Of a DNA stretch of 64,000 bases, positions 42,419 through 53,267 are shown in pieces. How positions within the stretch are numbered: position 1 is the first letter of the stretch; each line of letters begins with the position of its first letter. A program made the position numbers and the translations under genes. Where the stretch lies: the NCBI RefSeq assembly GCF_028009165.1, contig NC_079241.1, forward strand, positions 1,178,001 through 1,242,000. The letters run 5' to 3'. Under the pieces are notes generated by a model that did not search any database, was not told the DNA's origin, and was given only the letters and a program-made list of their open reading frames with translations. Source of the stretch: Akanthomyces muscarius (lineage: Eukaryota > Ascomycota > Sordariomycetes > Hypocreales > Cordycipitaceae).

Positions 42419-44053
42419 CTAATCCCTCTTCGCATAGTCTTGTTTGCCCCCTTCACCACAGACGCCATAAGCACGAGCGGCCTTCTCCTCGAGAAAATCG
42501 CTTTGCTCTTTCGCACTCTGATCCAGGTCCAGAAACAAAAACAGGCCCAGCGCACTAACAAGACTGAGAGCGAATAAGAAATAAAATGGCGTTCTGTTGC
42601 TCTTTGCTCCTGCGCCTGGTGTTGCATCGATGATGGCGCTGCTGATCAAAGGCCCAGTCAGACTGGATGCCTTCCCAATGACACTAAACACCGAAAAGAA
42701 AAGATATTCGTACCCTCTTGGGGTGACAGAACTGATCATAATCTGTGCATAGCTGTACCAAGGACAGACGAACAGGCCGTAAAATACCTGATATGCCCAA
42801 ATTTCGGGTACGGTCTGGAACCCGCCAAAGTTTGTGGTCCAGTTGCCCACCATGCCCCAGGCATCTAGTAAAATGACGGCCACCATAATTACGCAAAACA
42901 TGGTCTTTGGTCGCAAATTATACCGTTTTTGGACAAACCAAAATGCGCTTATACCAACAGCTTGAGCGGCAATGTTAGCCATCAGCAGGTAGGTGAGCTG
43001 TAAGGTGTTGAAGTTGACGATTTCGTTTTGTAGCGTGGCGACGAGCGTGACGGTCGTGTTTAGAGCGTCGCCGAGCAAGAAATAGCCGACAAGAAAGATC
43101 AGGCTTTGTTTCAGCTTCCATATTTGCGTGAAAGCTTCATAGAGCTGCCAGACCCCAACAGTGAAAATATTCTTACCCGGCGGTATCTCCAAGCCCGGGC
43201 GAGTTTTTTCGACAAAGAACCACGGAATCGACAGCACAACCCAGTACGCGGTAGCAAATGTGATCAACACCGACAAGGCCCAGTTATTATCATTTGCCGC
43301 GCCATTCTTGATACCAAACATGATGCCTATGATGATTGCCAGCAGAAATAGCTCGACGACGGACTGCGCCCAAAACGCGACATTGCTGAGCCTGCTGCGT
43401 TCGAGCTCGTCGCGGCGGCTGAGCTCTTCGTAGCTGATTGCACCGCTGCTGTACTCGCTTCGGGAATCCTTCAGGTATTGCGTATTTCGGGCGAGGGACG
43501 GGAAGGCGGCGATCCAGTACGCCGTCGTGAGCTGGTACGTGATGGAACCGGCCATGTAGAGGGCCGCTGCAATCTTCCACTGGCCAGCGTCGTGGACGCC
43601 GATCCACGCAAATCCCACGGCGTAGGCTAGAATCGAGGTCCCTAGTAGAAGCCAACGCCGCCCAGTTCCAAAGTCAGCGTAAGCGCCGATAACGAGGAAC
43701 AGGGCTGTTTGTATGCCAAACGACAGGCCATTGCAGAGCAGCACGGTGCTGTTTATGTCGCGCTCTCGCCCTGCAAAGGTGAGAGAGCCTGTATTCGGTC
43801 CCGAGGCGGTTGCTGCTTGGGACAAGAGGTTCTGAAAAGCGGTCGGTGCAAAGTTGAAAGGGCCGATGCCGTTTGCTCCGACATAGTAAGCATACCAAGA
43901 CCAAATTTCCCACTTTGACGTTGTTGCAATTTCTTCCTCTTGGAGAACTGGCATCGCTATTTGTCTTTCAACATTCGGGTTTGTTGTTGCGTCATCGACT
44001 CTGTCATCTTTCCGATCGGGCTTCCGCAAGGTGAGCGCCTGTTCGGCTGCCAT
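42419..44053 (-). CDS. Atg22-like vacuolar MFS transporter
   Basis: A single exon of 544 residues. The N-terminus has WEIWSWYAYYVGANGIGPFNFAPTA, then NGLSFGIQTALFLVIGAYADFG, PSLARNTQYL with a long loop, and SSVTPRGYEYLFFSVFSVIGKASSLTGPL near the end, all of which fit the Atg22 family. Atg22 moves amino acids out of the vacuole after autophagy; fungal relatives form a large paralogous set often located beside metabolite clusters. Its 3' end is 52 nt from the MFS gene 3' end. It may be the right-hand member of the cluster or the first flanking gene; a GGCGCGC at 44075-44081 just before its start is suggestive only. Confidence 0.85.
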   Translation of the reverse strand: MAAEQALTLRKPDRKDDRVDDATTNPNVERQIAMPVLQEEEIATTSKWEIWSWYAYYVGANGIGPFNFAPTAFQNLLSQAATASGPNTGSLTFAGRERDINSTVLLCNGLSFGIQTALFLVIGAYADFGTGRRWLLLGTSILAYAVGFAWIGVHDAGQWKIAAALYMAGSITYQLTTAYWIAAFPSLARNTQYLKDSRSEYSSGAISYEELSRRDELERSRLSNVAFWAQSVVELFLLAIIIGIMFGIKNGAANDNNWALSVLITFATAYWVVLSIPWFFVEKTRPGLEIPPGKNIFTVGVWQLYEAFTQIWKLKQSLIFLVGYFLLGDALNTTVTLVATLQNEIVNFNTLQLTYLLMANIAAQAVGISAFWFVQKRYNLRPKTMFCVIMVAVILLDAWGMVGNWTTNFGGFQTVPEIWAYQVFYGLFVCPWYSYAQIMISSVTPRGYEYLFFSVFSVIGKASSLTGPLISSAIIDATPGAGAKSNRTPFYFLFALSLVSALGLFLFLDLDQSAKEQSDFLEEKAARAYGVCGEGGKQDYAKRD

Positions 44054-45229
44054 CGTGTGCAGGTGCCTGATTTTGGCGCGCTGGGAGTCGCTGCACCTGA
44101 AGTGTTCGGGAAGGAGGTCAGGCGCTGTTCAACGGACGCAAAACGAAGGCATTTAGTAGTAATTCCTTCTTGGACTAGATGGCAGTGAAAGTTTGATGTT
44201 GATTATTGAATTGTCTCAGCTCAGATCCCAGCTGAAAAGCTGAATGCATGATCCTGCAGGGTTGCTGCGGGTGCAGGAGAACTTGTGGTGCGACTCGATG
44301 CATTATGTGCGGCGTGTAGATCTGCAGCAAGAAAATAAAAGCACTTTCGGTCAAAGAAGGAAGTACCACCAAGGGTTCAGTGGTAACGGCTAGAAGCCCT
44401 TTAAAAGAGCCCGAACAAACTGCTGACTTACTGGCATCAGGCTATTGTTCACACATGCTACCCGGGAACATAACAGCGTACATAATTTACAGTTTCGGTG
44501 CTACATACAACCTAAAGTATGCAAAAGAACTTAGCTAGCAAAAATACATAAAGATATGCTCGATGAATAATTGCACATAGTTGAAAGTTTTGTGGCGTCT
44601 GCTTCGTTCCGGCCACCCATCTTTCGGATTAGGAGGCTAACGCTGATGATGACAGCTAGACAACAGGCCGAGCCATCTATTCAGGCTTGTTCCTGACATT
44701 GTTTTCCTATCTGTAGCTACTCTCCCTAATGCCCTATTGTCAAGCACGACGTTTTTTGCATGGCGATGCTCACTTTTACCATTCGTGTATGCGTTGCAGG
44801 CCACATTACTTGGCTCACCCCTTTGAAAAACTTCGAAAGAGGAAAACTGAGAAATGAGAAAAAACCGAAAAATCAAAAGTCGAAGAATAACATCGTATCA
44901 TGCTTTCAACCAGCGCAGGAAACAAGTCTTTCAATTGTATACTTGTTATCTCTACAATACTGTGCCTGCTGTGCCACACCACGAGCCACAGCCCGGCCAT
45001 AACGCGCACGTGAGTCCCTCACCAAAGCAAGCTCAGCTGCCCACCCGCGCCACTCTCTCGGCCGCCTGTCACTGGCGGCGCCCGGGGTAGCTTGGACTCC
45101 GCCTGACCCAGGTTGCCCACGCAACCACCATCGTCACACTCTCTCAACTCGAACGCATCTGCTACAGCTTTTCCGCGAGCCGAATCGATATAACCCGACT
45201 CTACACCCAGAACTTCATAAACTGCAAAG
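44054..45229. other. Intergenic region at the right edge of the cluster
   Basis: About 1.2 kb between the divergent Atg22-like and mitofissin genes. It holds both promoters. A region of AT-rich sequence lies at 44450-44600; no gene or repeat is recognised. Confidence 0.4.
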
Positions 45230-45891
45230 ATGGTCGTAAGTTGACACACTCCCCGCACCCCCTCGTGGCAGCTCTCCCCCGCGTCTCTCACGGTTGTCCC
45301 GCCCGAGCTTAGCTTGCGATCGCATCGCAGGGACGGGCGCATTCTGTGCAGCTCGGGACACATTTCTTGGGAGAACGCTGCTTCCTACCTTTTCTTGCTT
45401 TAAATGACCTGTTCACGCAACCAATTTGGTTTCTTTGGAGCTGTTGTCTAAGACGATTCTCCTTCTCTTGCAGCTCCTCAACCTACTGACGTTCGGATTA
45501 TGGTCAAAGGTCGGACGATTGACACACTATGCCTTTGACGCGGTCCTCAGTAAGTGCAACTCTCGCGGACTACCGAGCGCAGAAATTCTAACCCGTCGTC
45601 CCCAACCCCAGTCTCTGCATTTCTCGCGGGCATGAAGCGATCGACCGGCCTGACGTGAGTGAACCGAAACCCCAAAACCGAAACCCCCCGAGCGGTCGGG
45701 TAAATCGGTCACAAAATGACCGGAGCCTGTGCTAACGAGACAGCGTCGACAGCTTCAAGACGGACAAGGTCGCTGGCGAGAACAAGGAGGCCAACAAGTG
45801 GATCAACAAGTATCTCGGCCTAGGCGAATGGGTCATGGATCAGTCCGTTGCCATTGCCGGCTCGAGCAGCTTCTTTGAGCGCACGCGATAG
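45230..45891 (+). CDS. ATG44: Mitofissin (Atg44, DUF1748 family)
   Basis: Four exons: 45230-45235 (only two codons, ATG GTC), 45474-45549, 45612-45654 and 45744-45891, giving 90 residues. Conserved blocks are GRLTHYAFDAVLISAFLAGMKRSTGLT and KWINKYLGLGEWVMDQSVAIAGSSSFFER (described in parts here), matching the small family PF08520. Yeast Atg44/mitofissin sits in the mitochondrial intermembrane space and promotes membrane fission during mitophagy. An alternative acceptor (tcaaag, 36 nt further in) would give 78 residues starting MVVGRLTHY, closer to the usual 73-80; the true start of exon 2 is therefore unsure. The two-codon first exon is supported by a strong gtaagt donor. Confidence 0.85.
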
Positions 45892-46374
45892 AACGTTGAC
45901 GACGACGACGTAAGAGGGGAACCTTTTTCTGATACACCTGCCATGATGACGGGCCGAACTCTCGCTACTCAACGCACATTTACCACGGCCGTTCGCCGCA
46001 CAAGATACTCGCTCATCTGTCCGGGCGTTGTTTTGCGGGGAGAACCGGGACATGCCTGGTTTTGGCGGTCGTGTGCCATGGTATATTGTTATTCTGGCGT
46101 TTTGGGAAACTTACTTTACCACCTGTACGCAAAGTTTTGGAACTATTTATGCGACAAGGAGTTTTATTGTATTCACGCATCTACAAACGTGCTTATGAGT
46201 CTCCAATGCGTGTCTAGCACGCGGGGCTGCTTCATCGGTGCTGCGCTTGTAGATGGGAGACAAATTCGACATATATGGATGCACATACATATATATATAT
46301 AAGATTCGACTAAATGCTAAATCGCTAATTGAAAATAATTTCGTACATGGTCATGAAACGATCTCTTTGATACA
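45892..46374. other. Intergenic region between convergent genes
   Basis: Contains the 3' UTRs of the mitofissin and Atg28-like genes and an (AT)n stretch near 46289-46300. No gene is supported. Confidence 0.4.
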
Positions 46375-48249
46375 CTATTCCTCCTTCTCCAGCTCGGCCA
46401 AGAATTCGGGCGGTACGTCATTCTCGCTATCAGCTCTTCTAAAATCGACCGTGGTAGTGCCCTCGTCTTGCGGTCCATCTTGTTCTTTATTAGACGCCTC
46501 CGAGGTCGACAAAAGTAGGTCCGATGGAACTTCATTGTCACTCTCATCTGTGGCCTGGCTTGCCTGCCGCGATTCTAGGCTTTCCTTGTTCTGGGATGCA
46601 TCAGGTTCCGACGGAGCATCACCGTCCACAAAGCTCTTGAGCATATCCTGAGCTTCGCGAAATGCTTCCAGCTCCGCTCCAACGGCGCATACGAGCAAGT
46701 TCCAGCCCTCGGACTCGGCCTGATCCAGACACCCTTCCAGCTGTGTGACAACATCGTCCATCTTTACCAGCTGATCTTTAACGAGGCTCTCTTGTGTAGG
46801 CACCTTTTCTTTGCCTTTGGCTGATGGAGAGGCCTGCGGCACACCAGTTTTCATGAGATGCCGCAGGCTCGATTCGAAGCTCGTGACAAGGGTTGTCACC
46901 TCACGCCATACGGCACTGCCTTCTTCTAAAGCCTGCCTTTCTTTACTGATTTGTCGTCTGCGCTTGTCGAGTACATCAAGCTCATTCTCCCACCAGGATT
47001 TGGCCATAGCCGGAGTTCGTCGTTCGGGAATGAGGCCTAGGAATTCCATGCCACCGGAGTTTCTAGCATCGTGTCCGGCAAGGCTGGACGAAGAGAAAAC
47101 TTCCGGGTCGAGTGGCTGGATGGTCGGGTGCATCATTATTGATTGAAGCTCGGCGTCAATATCCTTGAGCGCACCTCGATAACCACTTAGGCCCGCATCA
47201 CGTCGATTTTGAACATCCTCCAACTTTTCTCTGACAAATTTGCGCTGATTTCGCATCGTCATGAGTTTTTCTTCCATCTGCCTAATTTCCTGTGTCAGAG
47301 ATTTATATTTCGATCCAAGCTCTCGAATCTCTTTGCCCAGAGGTTCATCCTCGTCCTCTTCAAGTTCGTGGAGCTCGGTGTTGACGCCATTCCGTTTCAC
47401 TGATAATCGTGAGAGATGGACGAGAGCCTTTTTTCGTTCTGATAGTGCTGCATCGACATACGCATCCTCTTCTTGCTTGAGCTCTACCAGTGCTGCCATG
47501 GCTTTGCGAAGGCCGGCTCTGGCAGATCTGAGGCCGAGGGGTTTACCGCCAGTCGGTTGTCGTACTGGAATGACATTGCCGTCCCTATTGGCCCGTGCCG
47601 GCACGTGCAGCGAGTTGAGCATTCTCGACTTTGATGTTGCTGTTGAGTAAAAGGTTCCTGTGGGCGTGCTGCTACCAGTGCCACTGTAGTCGTCCCCGTC
47701 GTCTGGTAATCTGCCGCTGCCAGCAATTAGTCCAGTAGCCTGGAGATCCAGCAACTGTTGTATTTCTTGCTCGATGGCTCGTTCCCGGCGACCAAAAGCA
47801 CGCCATGCCGAGTCTGGTCGTATTTGGCTCTGTTGGCGAGGCGGTTGAAATAGAAGGCTGCCCAACTGGGCTGTACTGGCGGCGACTATGCCTTGAGATC
47901 GGCCACCATCGGAGCTCCCTTTTGATCGACTGCTTTTCATGATCGAGCCAGAAATAGGAGGGGGTGGTCCATGGAACATTGCTCGTCGTTTAGGCGCCGA
48001 AGAGGAGCCTGCCGAACTCGGCGCATCGTGGCTCCAGCCATCTGCCGACTTGTCCCTGAAGGACTGCCCAAGATGGCGCGAATTGTCGTGAGTGTAGTCT
48101 CGCGACATCTCGGGGTATTCTGGTTTCGGCTCTAGCTCGTGGAGTTGATATTCCGTCGGCGATCGCGCTGGAGGACTGCGAAAGGCGGCCAGTATAGGGG
48201 ATCGCAATGTAGGGCTGGATATACGGTCCAAGATGGACGGGTTGGACAT
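46375..48249 (-). CDS. Coiled-coil protein, Atg28-like
   Basis: A single exon of 624 residues. The N-terminal third is Ser/Pro-rich with short linear motifs. A segment with RERAIEQEIQQLLDLQATGL, then KPLGLRSARAGLRKAMAALVELKQEE, leads into long charged heptad-like stretches (residues about 260-460), and the C-terminus is acidic. This layout recalls Atg28, a coiled-coil autophagy protein of filamentous fungi and methylotrophic yeasts that takes part in pexophagy with Atg17 and Atg35. I base this on overall pattern, not on a strict motif, so another coiled-coil protein remains possible. Confidence 0.6.
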   Translation of the reverse strand: MSNPSILDRISSPTLRSPILAAFRSPPARSPTEYQLHELEPKPEYPEMSRDYTHDNSRHLGQSFRDKSADGWSHDAPSSAGSSSAPKRRAMFHGPPPPISGSIMKSSRSKGSSDGGRSQGIVAASTAQLGSLLFQPPRQQSQIRPDSAWRAFGRRERAIEQEIQQLLDLQATGLIAGSGRLPDDGDDYSGTGSSTPTGTFYSTATSKSRMLNSLHVPARANRDGNVIPVRQPTGGKPLGLRSARAGLRKAMAALVELKQEEDAYVDAALSERKKALVHLSRLSVKRNGVNTELHELEEDEDEPLGKEIRELGSKYKSLTQEIRQMEEKLMTMRNQRKFVREKLEDVQNRRDAGLSGYRGALKDIDAELQSIMMHPTIQPLDPEVFSSSSLAGHDARNSGGMEFLGLIPERRTPAMAKSWWENELDVLDKRRRQISKERQALEEGSAVWREVTTLVTSFESSLRHLMKTGVPQASPSAKGKEKVPTQESLVKDQLVKMDDVVTQLEGCLDQAESEGWNLLVCAVGAELEAFREAQDMLKSFVDGDAPSEPDASQNKESLESRQASQATDESDNEVPSDLLLSTSEASNKEQDGPQDEGTTTVDFRRADSENDVPPEFLAELEKEE

Positions 48250-49293
48250 GTCGGGTGCTTGTTAACGGGGCACTGCGCACGAAACAGGCTCGGTCGCAGG
48301 ATTTATGGCATTAGTCCATCAGTAGAAGAATGGAGTGTAGGAAAACAAAACACAGGCAAGTTAGGACACAATGTCGCGTCGTGGCAGATGGGCAGAGGTG
48401 TTCACGAGGGCAGTTACGGGAGTGGGGAGGAGCATGTGCCCGCCGCCGCCAGAGGTGCCTGCTAATAAGCTGAGCTCTATGTCCGAAGTAAGCTATGTGA
48501 GTATAGGCTACATTGAAGAGAAAACTAGACAAATGCAGTTAAGTTGCAGACTGATTAAGGTGAGAAATATCTAAATAGTAATCCGACATTCTTTTCATAG
48601 CTGAAGCGCATTTATTTTGCGAATCACCTTTTCGCCTGGAGTCAGGCAAAGACACAGCTCTGGTGCTGTTTGAATACTTGAGTAGGTACCTACCTAATTA
48701 CTGGCCAAGCGGCACATGCATGCGGTCAGGAGCGCTAGCCAAGTACCGGCCAGGCGCCATTTGCGGTAAAAGATACCTCTGCAGCAAGCGAGAGAACCGT
48801 TGCCACAGCAGACATGGCAGCAGCACGGGCGCTATATTTCTTTGTTTAGCACTGCCCACTACCCGCCCGCCAATAGGTAGGTACGTACCAAGGAAGATGA
48901 TCAGATACCAGTACGGAGTACAAGTCAGGTAGAAGAGGACCAGACCAGACCAAGGACAAGGACCAGCTTTCATTTTTGCCCAAAGCAAAGCCCCATCCAT
49001 CAAGTTTCAATTGCCATCAAAGTCGGCACCCCCTTCGCCAGAACTTCATCTCAGCAAACAAAGGCTGCCGCTCACCCGCATTTCCAGCATCCGCCACACT
49101 CGGGCTGGCCAGGCTGCAGGAGTTTTTAAGATTGAGAGCACGCCTTCTTGAGTCGCTCTGCCACTGGAGAAGGGGCTCGATAGATAGCGCTGACCTCCAA
49201 TTACAGGCGCCATTGCCTCGCTAGCTAGGTACCGCTCACAATCTCACCTTAGGTGCTTCTACTGGAACGCTTTCCCCGTCTGCCCACCATCCA
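48250..49293. other. Intergenic region with GTACC-type palindromes
   Basis: About 1 kb between the divergent Atg28-like and WD40 genes. It contains the perfect palindrome GTAGGTACCTAC at 48682-48693 and GGTACGTACC near 48881-48890, and another tagctaggtacc near 49222. Such TAGGTA repeats are common in Sordariomycete intergenic DNA. No gene is seen. Confidence 0.45.
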
Positions 49294-51274
49294 ATGAGCC
49301 AATCACAGCACGTCCCTTCAGCGCGGCCACAGCCCGCCATGGGGCGCTACGATGGCTCCCACGACGAGCTGCATATGGCCGCAGGTGCGGGCTCGCAAAT
49401 GTCGGTTCCTCCTCTTCGCGACTATCCTCCCCAGTTCAAGTTTGACCACGCGCCGCCGCCGTCGTCTGCGCCGCCTCCGCGTCTCTCTTCAGCGAGTGCC
49501 AGCGCCAGCGCCAGCATCTCCGCCGTTCCCAACGTCCTGCAACCTGGTGGCATGGCATCGCGGCATCATCCAATGTCGTCCAACACCACTCCCCAGCTGC
49601 CCGGCATGCATCCCTCAATGCCGTCCCAGCACGGCCTCGCGCAGCAGCCTCATTCCCAGCAGCAGTCTCCGATGCAGGAATTCCCCCCCGTCGGCAAGCC
49701 TCCGCTGAGCCTGTCCCATAGCTACTCGCGCTCCAGCCCCGCCGCCGGCTACGATGCTGCCTCGTCCTCCTCGTACCATGCCTATACGCCGACCACGCCC
49801 GGCGGCTCCGCGTCGCAGTTTGCCTCGACGCCCGATGCCAACAAGTATGGCCCTCCCGGCTCCCAGCGCAACATCTCCAACACGCCATTGGGCCTGGCCG
49901 ACATTCGTCCCCGCGCCGACTCGAGCATGTCAGATAGCTCCCCCAGCGGCATGAGCTACGACGTCGTAAACACCCAACCTGGCCCCAGCAACTATCTCGC
50001 ACCATGGGCGGTGTATGCCTTTGATTGGTGCAAATGGAGACCCCAGGGCAATGGTGCCGGCAAGATTGCTGTCGGCAGCTACCTTGAGGATGGACACAAC
50101 TTTGTACGCACAGCCGTCTGCTTGACGTGACCGCCAAGTTAACCAGCCTAGATTCAAATTCTCGATTCCCACGTTGTCCCTACGCCACAAGATGTCTACA
50201 CACCTGGCGCTTCCAAATACAGCCTCGAATTCACAAAGCTTGCTGAAGCTACACACTCGTACCCCGTAACCCGTCTCCTCTGGGAGCCGCCGTCCTCGCA
50301 GAAACAGTCGACAGATCTTTTGGCCACCTCGGGCGATCATTTGCGACTTTGGTCCCTACCATCCGAGACGCCATCGAACCCTGGTAATAACATTACTCGC
50401 AGTGGTCCACGAGATCCTGCCACCGCCAAACTGACCCCTCTTGCGCTGTTATCAAACTCAAAGACGCCTGACCACACCGCTCCTCTAACATCTCTCGACT
50501 GGAATACCGTTTCTCCTAGCCTCATCATTACCTCTAGCATCGACACCACTTGCACAATTTGGGATATTCCCTCATTGACGGCCAAGACGCAGCTAATTGC
50601 GCACGACAAAGAAGTTTACGATGTAAGATTTTGCGCCAACAGCGTCGATGTTTTTGTCAGCTGCGGCCAAGACGGCAGTGTGCGCATGTTTGATCTCCGC
50701 AGTCTTGAGCACTCAACCATCATCTATGAGCCTACTGGAAAGGACGACCGACGTAAGGCACCTTGACTGCAGTGTTATTGGAGTACAGCGCTAACATGAA
50801 ACAGTTGATGGCTCAGGGCGCACCAGTCCTACTCAAGCCCAGCAAACTATGGCCAACCCTCCTCCTCTGCTGCGTCTTGCCACATCTCCACACGATACCC
50901 ATCTCCTGGCTACATTTGCCCAGGACTCCAATATTATTCGCGTCCTTGACGTACGGCAGCCTGGCCAGGCCCTTCTCGAGCTGCAAGGCCATACCGGGTC
51001 AATCAACTGCCTGGAGTGGTCTCCTCTCCGACGTGGCACTCTGGCTTCTGGCGGTGACGACTGTCAGGTTCTGATTTGGGACCTCATCAACTCAGGCTCT
51101 TCCATGGTCCCCGCGAACGGGTCGCAGGAGAATACGCGAAGCCCTGTTGCTAGCTTGGAATGTGAATATGAAGTAGGCAACTTGGGTTGGACGCCACACC
51201 TGCAAGGCCACGACTACGGCGAATGGCTGGGTGTGAGTGCTGGACGAGGCATCTGGGGTGCACGCCTCAACTAA
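49294..51274 (+). CDS. DCAF7/AN11-like WD40 protein with a long low-complexity N-terminus
   Basis: Exons 49294-50103, 50152-50752 and 50805-51274 close a frame of 626 residues. Residues 1-240 are rich in Ser, Pro, Gln and His. The rest starts with YLAPWAVYAFDWCKW and AVGSYLEDGHNFIQILD, as in DCAF7/WDR68, followed by WD repeats with TSLDWNTVSPSLIITSSIDTT, VYDVRFCANSVDVFVSCGQD and INCLEWSPLRRGTLASGGDD. Such proteins are scaffolds for kinases and E3 ligases. The fungal extension is unusual in length. Function here is by family. Confidence 0.85.
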
Positions 51275-51615
51275 CGCACTGCCCTCGACCGACGCAGTCA
51301 GCTTTTGTATGTACTCGGCTACTGCAACCTAACAACACAGAGTGGCTTTCTAGACTTGACTTTCGGAGAAGATTTCGTGTTACTACGGAAACATTTGTCA
51401 TGTCCTTTCTTTTGTTTGGCATTCAAGAAGCTGGCTCGTAAATTGCACGTTGCGTTGATCACGACAGCAAGCAGAAAACGGTGGAGAGCTGGGTAAACGA
51501 CCTCTTTTCACGCCCCGGTGCTCATGGGGAAACATATATAGGGAGTTGTAGGTCATTGGATTTTCAATACATAAAACATACATCCACAACGCGCGCTCAT
51601 GCATAACCGGGAACG
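51275..51615. other. Intergenic region between convergent genes
   Basis: Holds the 3' UTRs of the WD40 and quinone reductase genes. No gene is seen. Confidence 0.4.
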
Positions 51616-52753
51616 TTACAAGCGAGAGACATTCCCGCCCGTCGCGGGTCGCACCACTGCTTTGCCAAAGATTCTGCGCTCTGATATGTCCTTTAACGCC
51701 CGCGGTACACTCTCCAGTCCCTCGTACATTGCGGATAGAGTGGGTTTGACGCTCAGGTACTCGAGCATCGGGTAGAGCTGCTCCCAGACCTCCTCTCTTT
51801 TGGCGGGGTTTTCTCTCAACGACTGCCCAAACCGCTAAAGATACACATTAGCAAACAAATTCGCCCGACGAGAGAATGGACGAATAAACATACGTATCCA
51901 ATGAGCTCCACTTGCTTCAACAGAATGCGATTCATGGCAATCTTTTCAAAGTTGCCATCCGACCCTGCAAAGCCCACCACAACAACGCGAGCCTTCGAGG
52001 CCACACACTTGAGGCTGGGCTCGACCAGGCCGACCGGGTCAAACACCACATCCACGCCTTTCCCTCCCGTAATTTCATTGATCCTTTTCCACCACTCCTT
52101 ATCCGTAGAGTAATTGATGCACTCGTTCGCGCCATAGCCCTTGGCGTAGGCGCACTTGTCATCCGAGCCGGCAGTGCCAATGACGTGGCAGCCCTTGGCC
52201 GCGGCGATCTGGCAGGCCATGGTGCCGAGACCGCCTGCGGCCGCGTGGACGAGGACGGTCTCGCCAGCGCGCAGGCGGCCCGCGGAGATGAGCCCGTCGT
52301 AGGACACGGGCAGCGTGGCGGCGAGTCCTGCGGTGGCCTCGACGGGCCAGCCCTCGGGGACGCGCAGCAGTGAGGTGATTTGGTCCTGGGGGATGGAGAT
52401 GACTTCCGCGTACGTGCCGGCATGGTCGCCAAAGACGGCGTCGCCTTTTTGAAACTCACAGCCGGTCGGCGCGGCGATTACGGTGCCGGCAAACTCAAGC
52501 CCGAGCACGAATGGGGGAGTGACATGTCTTTTGTTGTTTTGGTGTTTTCCACAAGCCTGTGTTATCTTGTTAGTAAGTGTAATAACATCAACGCACCCAG
52601 GAGAGAACTCACGTATAAAGTATCAACATAATTGACGCCGACACCCCGAACTCTGATGAGAACATTGTCACCAGTCGCTTCTGGGGTAGGGACCTCGGAT
52701 ACACGAACTTGATCCAACGTGTCGCAGAACTTGTCTATCACGATAGCTTTCAT
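51616..52753 (-). CDS. Quinone oxidoreductase-like MDR family protein
   Basis: Exons 52613-52753, 51894-52556 and 51616-51834 give a closed frame of 340 residues with gtgagt/acag and gtatgt/ttag borders. It starts MKAIVIDKF and has VRGVGVNYVDTLY, LGLEFAGTVIA, and the NADPH-binding HAAAGGLGTMACQIAAAKG and GTAGSDDKCAYAKGYGA. Zinc ligands of alcohol dehydrogenases are absent, as in zeta-crystallin-type quinone reductases. It likely reduces quinones or enals with NADPH in the cytosol. The substrate is unknown. Confidence 0.9.
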
Positions 52754-53267
52754 CTTGACATTGATGTTACAAAAAATCCGCGTAGAATGATTGCAGTGGC
52801 TGATGCGCGATTGCTCGTCAGCGTTTCGGCAACGGTCGGTAAGTAGGAACGGATTATGTAGGTAGAGGCCGCAGAGGCCGAGGTTTTGGCCCTTTGGGCG
52901 CAATGCACCCGCCAAAACGGTGAATCAGCCTTGATTCATTTTTGTTGGAGGCTTCATTTTGGAGTCACGTTCAATTAATCATTCTTTAGAAAATGTTGAG
53001 TACATTTTCCGTATTTTCTTTTAGAATTCCTCAATTGTAGTTGAAGGTGATTGCGCGCACCACCTTACTGCGCAAGGGTCGCCGTGCGACGCCCGATAAT
53101 TAGCCGCCGCGCGCATTTCATCGTCGTAGCGCTATCCAGCATTCTTGCTCTTGACATGCCAGAGTCACACACCTCGAGGTGCACCGCCATTTTAATCTCA
53201 GCTTCCTGCACAAAGTCTCTGGCATCGAAATTTTTCGAGGGAGACTCTGCCGGCCGTTGTTTTAATC
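52754..53267. other. Intergenic region upstream of SPT5
   Basis: A 0.5 kb gap between the divergent quinone reductase and SPT5 genes; it holds both promoters. No gene or repeat is recognised. Confidence 0.4.
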
